Source: Rubripirellula amarantea | GTDB taxonomy: Bacteria; Planctomycetota; Planctomycetia; Pirellulales; Pirellulaceae | Length of the DNA: 64,000 nt | Reading direction: 5' to 3' | Assembly (NCBI RefSeq): GCF_007859865.1 | Contig: NZ_SJPI01000001.1 | Location: 1,984,001 to 2,048,000 of the forward strand | Part shown: piece by piece, positions 18,758 through 26,733 of the stretch | Layout: every line of letters starts with the position of its first letter | Numbering within the stretch: the first letter of the stretch is position 1 | Notes under the pieces: model-generated | What the model saw: the letters and a program-made list of their open reading frames with translations, nothing else | The model's database searches: none | What the model was told of the DNA's origin: nothing | Made by a program: the position numbers and the translations under genes

Positions 18758-20181
18758 TGGCTGAACTGCATCTGCCTTGGCTCGAATTGTCGGTCCTGAT
18801 TCCGCTTGTCGGAGCGATCGTTGTCGCATGGATGAATGATGCCTCACGCGCCCGCAAGGTGTGCTTGGCCGTTTGCACGTTAACGCTTGCATGTGCGACC
18901 GCCGAGTGGTTTGACTTTGTCAGCTTGGGAACCTTCGAGGCCCACGATCACTGGGACTTTATCGAATGGACCTTTCATGAAGACGTGTTTGTGATTGACG
19001 AGCTAAATTCGCCCCTGATCCCATTGGCGGCATTGCTTTGTTTGCTGACTGCGTTGTCAACGCTGCGGACGAAGGTCAATCGGTTTTCCTTTTCGTCGAT
19101 GTTGACCAGTGAAGCGATCTTGATTGCGACACTGAGTTGCCGTAGCGCGTGGGTCATTGTGGCCTTGTTGATAGCCGCGATTTTTCCGGTGCTGTTGGAA
19201 TTGCGATCGCGTGGTCAATGCACACGGGTATTTGTTGCCCACATGGGACTATTTGCTGTACTGCTGGTACTCGGACAATCGCTCGTTCAACTGGACTTTG
19301 TCGTCACGGGTGGCGGTTTGCTCACGGCTGCAGCGCTTCTTCGCAGCGGAATCGTTCCGTTGCATTGCTGGATGACGGACTTGTTTGAAAAGGCCAGTTT
19401 CGGGACGTCGCTACTCTTTGTGACGCCGATGGTGGGTGCCTACGCGGTCATGCGATTGGTGTTGCCGATAGCGCCGGACTGGGCACTGCAAAGCATCGCA
19501 ATCGTGTCGCTCTTTACGGCCGTATACGCCGGCAGCATGGCACTGGTGCAACGTGAGGCACGCCGGTTTTTCTGCTACCTGTTCCTGAGTCATTCGTCGT
19601 TAGTTTTGGTCGGCCTTGAGATTGCGACGCCCATCGGATTGACGGGAGCGCTTTGCGTGTGGCTTTCCGTAGCCCTGTCGCTGACCGGCTTTGGGTTAAC
19701 GCTTCGCTGTGTTGAAGCAAGAACCGGTCGGCTATCGCTAAGTGGTTTTCATGGTTTATATGAACACATGCCGGCGTTGGGCGTTCTGTTCCTGATCATG
19801 GGACTTGCGTCGATCGGCTTCCCGGGCACCATTGGTTTCATTGGTTCGGAGCTGCTAATCGAAGGCGCGATAGGAGTCTATCCGTCGGTTGGAATGGCAG
19901 TCGTTTTAGCGATGATGCTAAACGGGATCGCTATTTTGAACGCGTACTTTCGAGTGTTCACCGGGCATCGTCATACGGCTTCAATTTCGTTGAGGTCTCG
20001 CGCCTCTGAGCGTCTGACGATCTTGATCTTGGTTGTCTTGGTGATCGGCGGCGGTCTGTTTCCTCAGCCCGGTGTGCAGTCTCGCTTTCATGCCGCCAGC
20101 GCATTGTTGGACCAACGCAGCATTGCTCGGCAGGGCCATCAAACCAGTGAGCCCGTGCTCGCTCATCACGATCAACCCTGA
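18757..20181 (+). CDS. Second NuoM/NuoN-like membrane subunit of the dab operon
   Basis: This 474-residue polytopic protein (about 12-14 helices) belongs to the same antiporter-like superfamily as NuoL/M/N, shown by [21 protein letters not shown], which lines up with the family motif K-x-P-x-x-P-F-H-T-W-L-P-D-A-H. By eye alignment the charged channel residues are altered: the helix-5 glutamate falls on isoleucine ([12 protein letters not shown]), the helix-7 lysine is arginine, and the helix-8 lysine is methionine ([12 protein letters not shown]). It may be a non-pumping or structural partner of the DabB-like protein. Described DAB operons usually have one membrane subunit, so two is unusual. 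Its ATG overlaps the preceding stop by one base. Confidence 0.82.
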   Translation: MAELHLPWLELSVLIPLVGAIVVAWMNDASRARKVCLAVCTLTLACATAEWFDFVSLGTFEAHDHWDFIEWTFHEDVFVIDELNSPLIPLAALLCLLTALSTLRTKVNRFSFSSMLTSEAILIATLSCRSAWVIVALLIAAIFPVLLELRSRGQCTRVFVAHMGLFAVLLVLGQSLVQLDFVVTGGGLLTAAALLRSGIVPLHCWMTDLFEKASFGTSLLFVTPMVGAYAVMRLVLPIAPDWALQSIAIVSLFTAVYAGSMALVQREARRFFCYLFLSHSSLVLVGLEIATPIGLTGALCVWLSVALSLTGFGLTLRCVEARTGRLSLSGFHGLYEHMPALGVLFLIMGLASIGFPGTIGFIGSELLIEGAIGVYPSVGMAVVLAMMLNGIAILNAYFRVFTGHRHTASISLRSRASERLTILILVVLVIGGGLFPQPGVQSRFHAASALLDQRSIARQGHQTSEPVLAHHDQP

Positions 20182-20250
20182 CTTCTACCTTCTACTCGAT
20201 GGCCGCAGCGTCATCTCGTTCGTACATTTTACCTTTCTCTAGTTAATACG

Positions 20251-22257
20251 ATGAATCAAACAGAAACACCACGCGGAAACCTTGAAGGTTTTAAGCAATA
20301 CTTGAAGTACGACCTTGTGTCCGGCTTTTTAGTATTCTTGATCGCGCTACCTTTGTGTTTGGGTATTTCGCTGGCAAGCGGTTATCCGCCGATCGCTGGT
20401 ATCTTTACCGCGATTGTTGGATCGGTACTGGCGACGCTTATCAGCAATAGCGAGCTGACGATTAAGGGACCCGCCGCCGGATTGATTGTGATTGCCATCG
20501 GTTGCATTGAAGACTTCGGTGGCAACGGGATGACCGGCGGATGGGATTCCGCCGACTTGTATGCCTACAAAGCCGCGCTGGCGGTCGGCGTGGTAGCCGC
20601 AGTAATGCAGATCCTATTTGGATTCTTTCGAGCAGGCATTATTGGTGAGTTTTTTCCGAGCGCGGCCGTGCACGGAATGCTCGCGGCAATCGGGGTCACA
20701 ATCATCGCTAAGCAGGTTCCGGTTGCGCTTGGAGTAACGGGTGCAGGCGGCGAACCACTGGAAATGCTGAAGTCGATCCCGCAGTTTTTTATGGAGGCAA
20801 ATCCGGCGATTGCGGCGATCGGTGTGGTTAGTCTGATGATCATGTTCTTTTGGCCGATGATCGGCAAAAGAATTTCTGTGCTGCGAAAGGTACCATCGCC
20901 GTTGGTCGTATTGTTAGTGGCGATTCCGATGGGGATGGCATTCGATCTTTTGCACTCGCATTCTTATACGTTGGCAAATCATGACTACCAACTTGGCGAA
21001 CAGTACTTAGTCAATATGCCGAAACGCGCATTCGGCATGTTCGACGACATCACGATGCCGGATTTTTCGGTGTTGTCCCAGTTCAAAGCGTGGCGGTGGG
21101 CCGGAATGTTCTTCGTGATTGGAACGTTAGAGTCGCTGTTAAGTGCTAAAGCAATCGACCTGCTTGATCCTTGGAAACGTAAAGCCAACATGGACCGTGA
21201 CATCGTCGCGGTTGGGCTCGCAAACTTGTGCTCGGCAAGTGTGGGCGGCCTCCCCATGATCTCTGAAATCGTGCGTTCCAAAGCGAACATCGACAACGGA
21301 GCGCGAACACGCTTTGCTGATCTTTGGCACGGAATTTTTCTGCTTGCTTGCGTTGCTTTGATTCCAACCGTACTGCACCGCATTCCGCTAGCCGCGTTGG
21401 CAGCAATGCTCGTCTATACTGGTTACCGCTTGGCTCACCCGTCGGAGTTCATTCACGTGTGGCGAATAGGCAAAGAGCAGTTGCTAATTTTCGTTACCAC
21501 ACTCGTGATGGTGTTGGCGACCGACTTGTTGATTGGTGTGGTTGCGGGGATCTTGCTGAAGATGGCCATCCACGTTTCCAACGGTGTCCCGATCACGTCG
21601 TTGTTCAAACCTTACATCGAGGTGGAAGAGGTCGATGAGGTCACGAGTCGAATCGTGGCGCACCAGTCCGCGGTGTTCAGCAATTGGATTCCGTTTCGCC
21701 GCCAGATCGAAGAAATCGGTTTGGTGCAGCGTCGCAACCTCATCATTGACGTTTCTAATACGAGTATAGTCGATCACAGCGTGATGGAAAAACTCGATGA
21801 GATGGAGCGTGACTTTGCCGAAGAGGGGCTTAAGTTTGAGGTCCGCGGATTGGAAACGCTAAAACCGCTTGCCGAGAATCCTCACTCGGCCCGTAAGCGA
21901 TCGTTGTCGATGATGCGGCGAGTTACGATTGTTACCGCTGCTTCGTTAGAGGTCGAGTTAGTTGCGGAGTGCATGAAGTGCGGCGCATCGGGCTACACGG
22001 CAATGGAATGCCATGGCAGCGGTCGCCGTAGCGTTGTGGATGCCACAGCAGAGCGGTTGGAGCTTGTGCGGTTGGAATTCATGGTGCCAACCGATGTGTG
22101 CAACCGAATTCTTGACGTCGTGCGACGCAACTATCTTAATATTCATCCTGTCACCGCCTGCATCGAGACGGTCAGCGTGTTGCGAAGTCAAGACTCTATA
22201 GAAAAAAGCGGTGATCGAGTTCCGGCGAATATCGCTGGAAGTGTGTTAGAGCACTAG
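20251..22257 (+). CDS. SulP-family anion (probably bicarbonate) transporter with STAS and SbtB-like PII domain
   Basis: SulP proteins move sulfate, bicarbonate or other anions, often with sodium. Residues about 20-440 are the SulP transport domain (early helix [22 protein letters not shown], then [14 protein letters not shown] and [23 protein letters not shown]). A STAS domain follows at about 463-543 ([20 protein letters not shown]). The last about 95 residues (about 555-650) resemble cyanobacterial SbtB: a TIVT strand, [17 protein letters not shown], then [22 protein letters not shown] and a closing [10 protein letters not shown] strand. SbtB is the PII-like protein that controls the bicarbonate transporter SbtA. 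The gene follows the second membrane subunit by 69 bases on the same strand, so it probably belongs to the dab operon. Bicarbonate as substrate is inferred from context. Confidence 0.88.
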   Translation: MNQTETPRGNLEGFKQYLKYDLVSGFLVFLIALPLCLGISLASGYPPIAGIFTAIVGSVLATLISNSELTIKGPAAGLIVIAIGCIEDFGGNGMTGGWDSADLYAYKAALAVGVVAAVMQILFGFFRAGIIGEFFPSAAVHGMLAAIGVTIIAKQVPVALGVTGAGGEPLEMLKSIPQFFMEANPAIAAIGVVSLMIMFFWPMIGKRISVLRKVPSPLVVLLVAIPMGMAFDLLHSHSYTLANHDYQLGEQYLVNMPKRAFGMFDDITMPDFSVLSQFKAWRWAGMFFVIGTLESLLSAKAIDLLDPWKRKANMDRDIVAVGLANLCSASVGGLPMISEIVRSKANIDNGARTRFADLWHGIFLLACVALIPTVLHRIPLAALAAMLVYTGYRLAHPSEFIHVWRIGKEQLLIFVTTLVMVLATDLLIGVVAGILLKMAIHVSNGVPITSLFKPYIEVEEVDEVTSRIVAHQSAVFSNWIPFRRQIEEIGLVQRRNLIIDVSNTSIVDHSVMEKLDEMERDFAEEGLKFEVRGLETLKPLAENPHSARKRSLSMMRRVTIVTAASLEVELVAECMKCGASGYTAMECHGSGRRSVVDATAERLELVRLEFMVPTDVCNRILDVVRRNYLNIHPVTACIETVSVLRSQDSIEKSGDRVPANIAGSVLEH

Positions 22258-22495
22258 TCTTGGTCGATTGCCGAGATCGTGGGGCAAGCGCTGCTTTAAC
22301 CTGCATGGGTGCGACCATTTTCACCGCCTCGCGTTGGCGTGTCTTGTCGATAAACAACTGTGAAACGATGTCGCATCCGACGGGAACGGTATACGAATGA
22401 TCTTGACCACATTGGTGCTTGGCGACTATTTGTTTGTCATCTGAACACCCTAAACCCGGATTCGTCCGACCAGCCAACCAAGGAAGGTTGCTAGT

Positions 22496-23659
22496 ATGGC
22501 TCAGCCTACCCCAAACGTCCCTATTTTGGACGTTAACCGCGATAACCAACCTTATCGCGAAGAATTTATCGAAGCACTGACCTCGGTTGTCGACAGCGGC
22601 CGGTTCTTATTTGGTCCCGATGTGGGGGACCTAGAACGCGAAGTCGCCGCTTACAGCCAAGTGGAAAACGCAGTCGGTTGTGCCTCGGGCAGCGATGCGT
22701 TGCTACTAGCGCTGATGTCGCTTGGCATAGGACCGGGCGACGAAGTCATCGTTCCGAGTTTCACATTCTTTGCGTCGGTAAGTTGCATCACCCGACTTGG
22801 TGCAACCCCGGTGTTTGTCGATATTCGACCTGATACGTTCAACATGGACGCAGAGAAGATTGAAGAGCTGATCACGCCTAACACCAAGGCGATCATTCCG
22901 GTTCACTTGTTTGGTCAGTGCGCGGAAATAGATCGCATTTGCCAAATCGCTTGTTCGCATGACTTGGTCGTGATCGAAGACGCGGCACAAGCGATTGGAG
23001 CGGCCTATCATTCTCGCCCCGCCGGCAGTTGGGGATTGATCGGTTGCTTTAGTTTCTATCCCACCAAGAACCTTGGTGGCATGGGCGATGGTGGTATGTT
23101 GACTTCGCTTGACCCTAAGGTCGCCGATCGTCTACGGCTATTCGCCGGTCACGGAATGCGTCCTCGTTATTACCATCAAGTGGTGGGAATCAACAGCCGT
23201 TTGGATACTTTTCAAGCAGCAGTGCTTCGCGTCAAGTTGAAGCATTTGCCAGAGGCCGTCGAGTCGCGTCAAGCAATTGCGGGACGGTACAACCGCATGC
23301 TTAGTGACGCAGGACTTGTCGGTGACGATGCCATTTCGTTGCCTTATCAGGATCCCAATGCATTCCATGTTTGGAATCAATACTCGCTTCGTATCGGCAG
23401 CGGACGCCGTGACAATCTACGAGCCTACCTAGCCGAGCAGAATGTTGGCAGCGAGATCTACTATCCCGTCCCAGTTCACGAACAAGAGTGCTATCGGGAT
23501 TTGAAAGTCGCGTCTCATGCTCTCACTGAAACATCACGTGCTTGCAAAGAGATCCTGAATCTGCCGATTTTCCCGGGACTGACCGTTTCGGAACAAGAAC
23601 GCGTCGTGGAAACGGTAGCGGGGTACTTCGGATCCGCAGCTAAATCACGAGTGGCGTAG
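22496..23659 (+). CDS. DegT/DnrJ/EryC1/StrS-family PLP aminotransferase
   Basis: These enzymes transaminate nucleotide-linked keto-sugars for lipopolysaccharide, glycoprotein or exopolysaccharide synthesis. The 387-residue protein has the PLP fold-type I pattern: CASGSDALLLAL, GDEVIVPSFTFFAS, the EDAAQAIGA motif with the PLP-pyridine aspartate, the Schiff-base lysine K191 in FYPTKNLGG, and the C-terminal QYSLRI and EIYYPVPVHEQ blocks typical of sugar aminotransferases. No other sugar-nucleotide genes are adjacent. A strong terminator for it lies inside the convergent rnpA gene at 23711-23740. Confidence 0.92.
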   Translation: MAQPTPNVPILDVNRDNQPYREEFIEALTSVVDSGRFLFGPDVGDLEREVAAYSQVENAVGCASGSDALLLALMSLGIGPGDEVIVPSFTFFASVSCITRLGATPVFVDIRPDTFNMDAEKIEELITPNTKAIIPVHLFGQCAEIDRICQIACSHDLVVIEDAAQAIGAAYHSRPAGSWGLIGCFSFYPTKNLGGMGDGGMLTSLDPKVADRLRLFAGHGMRPRYYHQVVGINSRLDTFQAAVLRVKLKHLPEAVESRQAIAGRYNRMLSDAGLVGDDAISLPYQDPNAFHVWNQYSLRIGSGRRDNLRAYLAEQNVGSEIYYPVPVHEQECYRDLKVASHALTETSRACKEILNLPIFPGLTVSEQERVVETVAGYFGSAAKSRVA

Positions 23660-24007
23660 TTAGCCTTTGGCGACCGCTCGGGTTGCCAACTTAGGAATCG
23701 AACGCATGATCGCAGCTCCATTAGGGGCTGCGTTTTTTTTGGGCCGAACGATGTAGTCGTAGCCTTTGGGAATGCGATCGACTTGAGTTCGAAACGACTC
23801 ACGGATCAAACGCTTCCAGCGATTGCGAACCACTGCATTGCCGGTCTTCTTAGGAATCGTGATGCCGATGCGGGCAGCAGCTTCGGGATGGCTGGGAACG
23901 GCGAACAACACCAACGTGCCATCGGCAGCGCACGCGCCGCGACGTATCGCAATCGTAAATTCGGCGCTGCGACGAACGCGAACGGCTTTGCTGAATCGGA
24001 AAGACAA
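23660..24007 (-). CDS. rnpA: Ribonuclease P protein component
   Basis: RnpA is the basic protein that assists the RNase P ribozyme in tRNA 5' maturation. The 115-residue protein starts with FRFSKAVRVRRSAEF, has IGITIPKKTGNAVVRNRWKRLIRESFR, which contains the RNR signature, and ends basic. The length is normal. In most bacteria rnpA lies directly after rpmH and before yidC; here it follows the DnaJ-type gene by 51 bases and rpmH is absent, so the usual cluster is broken. Its stop codon abuts the stop of the convergent aminotransferase gene with no spacer. Confidence 0.92.
   Translation of the reverse strand: MSFRFSKAVRVRRSAEFTIAIRRGACAADGTLVLFAVPSHPEAAARIGITIPKKTGNAVVRNRWKRLIRESFRTQVDRIPKGYDYIVRPKKNAAPNGAAIMRSIPKLATRAVAKG
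23711..23740 (+). terminator. Rho-independent terminator embedded in rnpA coding sequence
   Basis: A 9-bp stem (23711-23719 with 23724-23732, one G-T wobble), a 4-base loop and eight T residues (23733-23740) face the plus strand. It begins 51 bases after the DegT aminotransferase stop and is read inside the 3' end of the convergent rnpA, where it encodes part of RPKKNAAPNGAAIM. Confidence 0.88.
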
Positions 24008-24058
24008 GGTGCACTGACGACAAGGCGAGGGTGAACTTATGGCGAGGGTGAACCTAGC

Positions 24059-25024
24059 TCAAAAGGTAAGGTTGCCACGCAAGGCTTGAGGGTTCTTGTC
24101 GGCAAATTGTTCGATCAATTTTTTGGATTCGTCGTCTATTGTTTCCGGCACGTTCACCTGGACGATCACGATCAGGTCACCGGCGGATCCATCGCGTTGC
24201 TTGACGCCCTGGCCTTTAAGCCGCAATCGTTTGCCGCTGCTGCTGCCTGGTGGAATCGTCATCGTTACGGTGCCAGCGGGGGTTGGAACGTCGACCTTGG
24301 CACCAAGAATCGCTTCGCTGATTGAAACCGGGAGCTCGAGTTCGAGATTACGGCCAGAGCGGCGAAAGTGTGGGTGATCAGAAACCTTGATAATCAAGAT
24401 CAAGTCGCCCGGTGGTCCGCCATTGGGCGAAGGTTGACCTTTTTCTCTGAGTCGAATTTTCGTTCCCGTTTCGACTCCGGCTGGAATGTTGACGGCAATT
24501 TTGTCGCTGGAGCTACTCGATTGCAGATAAAACTCAGTTTGGCCTCCGCGGACAGCGATCTCGAGGGGGATTTCGAGTTCGTGTCGAAGGTTGGCGCCTT
24601 GGGCAGGCGGTTGTCGCGTTTGTCGTGGTCGTCCACCTCGGGCGCCACCGCCTGCGCCGCCGCCCATCATTTGTTCAAAGAAATCACTGAAACCGTCGAA
24701 CTGGGCATTTCCGCCTCGTCCGCCGCCAAATATCTGTTCAAGATCTAGCCCTTCAAACCCGGCGGCCCCACCGGCACCTGGGTTGAATCCGGTGCCTCGG
24801 ATTTTTTCGAAGTCGGCGCCGTATCGGTCGTAGGCAGCCCGTTTTTCTTCGTCGCTAAGAACGTCGTAGGCTTCCTGGATGCGTTTGAACTTGTCCTGGG
24901 CCGCCTTATCGTCGGGGTTTTTGTCCGGATGGTACTTCAGCGCCAGCTTGCGGTGCGCCTTTTTGATGTCGTCCTTGGTTGCCGAACGGCTCACGCCAAG
25001 CGTTTGGTACAGGTCTTCAGCCAC
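24059..25024 (-). CDS. DnaJ/CbpA-type (class B) co-chaperone
   Basis: J-domain proteins stimulate the ATPase of DnaK. Residues 1-70 are a full J domain with the essential HPD in [12 protein letters not shown] Gly/Phe-rich linker (about 75-140) follows, with long Gly runs ([11 protein letters not shown]). The two beta-barrel substrate-binding domains come next ([18 protein letters not shown] and [22 protein letters not shown]). The four CxxCxGxG zinc motifs of true DnaJ are absent, so this is a CbpA-type protein. It is upstream of rnpA on the same strand; dnaK and grpE are not in the window. Confidence 0.92.
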   Translation of the reverse strand: MAEDLYQTLGVSRSATKDDIKKAHRKLALKYHPDKNPDDKAAQDKFKRIQEAYDVLSDEEKRAAYDRYGADFEKIRGTGFNPGAGGAAGFEGLDLEQIFGGGRGGNAQFDGFSDFFEQMMGGGAGGGARGGRPRQTRQPPAQGANLRHELEIPLEIAVRGGQTEFYLQSSSSSDKIAVNIPAGVETGTKIRLREKGQPSPNGGPPGDLILIIKVSDHPHFRRSGRNLELELPVSISEAILGAKVDVPTPAGTVTMTIPPGSSSGKRLRLKGQGVKQRDGSAGDLIVIVQVNVPETIDDESKKLIEQFADKNPQALRGNLTF

Positions 25025-25143
25025 GGATTATGAATCGTCAAACAGGAGTGATGAATGGTTAGTTTTGGGGGATTGCCCGCGTGCCAACTTGGCAGATGGG
25101 CGTTAAAGAGAACAGCGGTAGCAAACGGTAGTCCGAAATTGCG

Positions 25144-26346
25144 TTAATCCTTGTTGGGGGTCGGTAACCGAGCGATCTGGATCTGTGATCCTCGGGCGAC
25201 CACGTCGATTTCGCCAGGCAATGAAAACCGTTCATCCTTGGCCGAGATGAAACAATCCGCCAAGCGTGACCAATGTTGGCCGCTCATCCCACCGCGAGGC
25301 CAACCACTGGATCGCCATAAGTGCTGCATCGCCAGGATGACGGTGCCCTGGTCGTCCCCAAAATCACGGTGAAAGACGGCAGGATCGTCACTGATTTGAC
25401 GCTCATGAGACCAATCCTGGGCGAGTTGTTCCATGGTAGATCGCCATTGCCGTTGGCCCGCGATGGCTCGCGAAACAGCATCGACAGCACCGGGGTATCG
25501 AGTCTGGATCAACGGCAACAGTTCGCCTCGGATCCAATTGCGAGTGTAGAGTGTCGATTGGTTCGATTCGTCCTCACGCCAGGCTTGTCCAATTTGCGTT
25601 AGCGCATCGCGGATAGATTGGCGGTCGACCGATAACAGCGGACGCATCAGCACGAGGTCCGATTCGATACTTCGCACATCACCAATTCCAGCTAGTCCCG
25701 CTGGTCCAGTGCCACGAAAGAGATGGTGCAGAACGGTTTCGACGTTGTCGTCGCGTGAGTGGCCCAATGTGATGTAGCGGGCGCCGTACTGTTTAGCCGT
25801 TTCGGTCAGGAACGCCATCCGTTGCCGACTCATGGACGCCTCATCGGAAACGGGGGGCACATCACGGCGTTCGGGCTGCTCGCCCGGCGTATCACTGGCA
25901 AGCTTGGTGGCAGTAAATCTCGAACTAGATTTTGAACCTGATGCGTCGTTGAAAGTGCTGGAGGCGTCGGGTGCGTTGGCGTTGGCAGAGTTCGCGTCGG
26001 GTGCGTTGACGTTGGCAGAGGTGGCGTTGGGTGCCCGGCGGGTGACAAAACGCATTCCCCGTCGCTCGGCAAGTTGCTGGACAAAATCTTGATCGGCGTC
26101 CGAGTTTTCGCCTCGCAGACCATGATTGAAGTGTGCGGCAATGACAAAGCCGCGTGCTGGTGGATCGCCTTGACCGGCGCGACCCCTCCGCAATTCTTCG
26201 ATCGCTCGTAGCAGGCACACACTGTCCGCACCACCACTGACGCCAACCACGATCCCCACTTCGCGAAAACGGTTCGGCGACCAGACGGATCGGACCTGGT
26301 CCAAGATGGACTGCCAGGCAGGAGCGAAAAGGGGATCAGCAGACAC
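25144..26346 (-). CDS. tilS: tRNA(Ile)-lysidine synthetase with repeat-encoded insert
   Basis: TilS modifies C34 of tRNA(Ile2) to lysidine so that it reads AUA. The N-terminal ATP-pyrophosphatase loop VVGVSGGADS is clear, as are HFNHGLRGENSDADQDF, the ITLGHSRDDNVETVLHHLFRGTG block and RPLLSV. Between residues about 103 and 165, where the usual enzyme moves straight on, there is a low-complexity insert rich in Asn, Ala, Asp and Ser, encoded by a 30-bp tandem repeat at 25964-26034. The catalytic blocks on both sides remain in frame, so the protein should be active. The C-terminal domain is short. Confidence 0.92.
   Translation of the reverse strand: MSADPLFAPAWQSILDQVRSVWSPNRFREVGIVVGVSGGADSVCLLRAIEELRRGRAGQGDPPARGFVIAAHFNHGLRGENSDADQDFVQQLAERRGMRFVTRRAPNATSANVNAPDANSANANAPDASSTFNDASGSKSSSRFTATKLASDTPGEQPERRDVPPVSDEASMSRQRMAFLTETAKQYGARYITLGHSRDDNVETVLHHLFRGTGPAGLAGIGDVRSIESDLVLMRPLLSVDRQSIRDALTQIGQAWREDESNQSTLYTRNWIRGELLPLIQTRYPGAVDAVSRAIAGQRQWRSTMEQLAQDWSHERQISDDPAVFHRDFGDDQGTVILAMQHLWRSSGWPRGGMSGQHWSRLADCFISAKDERFSLPGEIDVVARGSQIQIARLPTPNKD
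25964..26034 (-). repeat. 30-bp tandem repeat inside tilS
   Basis: Two full 30-base copies (25964-25993 and 25994-26023) and a partial third encode repeated ten-residue units of the type NAPDANSANA. The unit length is a multiple of three, so copy-number changes would keep the frame. Confidence 0.85.
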
Positions 26347-26733
26347 TATTGTGCCAAACGGGTGGGGATTGGGTCACTAAGTTGTTTCTTCGGCTCTGGT
26401 CAACTGCTACTCTGAAGTTCTCTTCCGCACGGTTTCGATCGGCGGAAAGGCGTTACTCCCTAAGATTATCAACTCCTCCGGACAACAAAATCACCCACGG
26501 CAGGTGAATCGATATGTGCTTTCTGCTTTTTTGGACGGCGTTTCTGACTCGATGGCTGATTGAGGCCAAGCGTGGCTACGTTCACGTTCGTTTTCAGTTG
26601 CCATCTGTGACGCAAACGACGCGTGAAGCGATGCACGGATCAACCTTCCGAAATCGTACTCGCGCGAACGAATCGCGACTATCGAACCGGCCGCTTCTGT
26701 GGTTTTTGTGTCCTCGATTGAGAGGACCTAACT
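26347..26733. other. Intergenic region between tilS and rny
   Basis: This 387-base gap separates divergent genes and must hold both promoters. An ORF opens at 26514 but runs out of frame into rny and has no recognisable family or initiation signal. The only clear structure is the hairpin over the rny ribosome-binding site at 26710-26727. Confidence 0.45.
26710..26727 (+). promoter_or_regulatory. Hairpin masking the rny ribosome-binding site
   Basis: A 6-bp perfect stem, GTCCTC (26710-26715) with GAGGAC (26722-26727), closes a 6-base loop. The 3' arm is the Shine-Dalgarno sequence (GAGGA), 7 bases before the ATG of RNase Y. The fold would hide the ribosome-binding site and could allow control by cleavage or by a binding protein. 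Confidence 0.55.

Noticed and set aside
17366-20181. Complex I (nuo) or Mrp antiporter operon as an explanation for the two membrane subunits
   Set aside because: No other nuo or mrp genes flank them, and both are tightly coupled to dabA, so a Dab role fits better.
22196-22549. 117-codon minus-strand frame between the SulP and aminotransferase genes
   Set aside because: It overlaps both flanking genes and has no conserved features; the gap is better read as a 3' region plus the aminotransferase promoter.
25040-25143. Possible small gene or RNA between the DnaJ-type gene and tilS
   Set aside because: No ORF with a proper start and no stable RNA fold were seen by eye.
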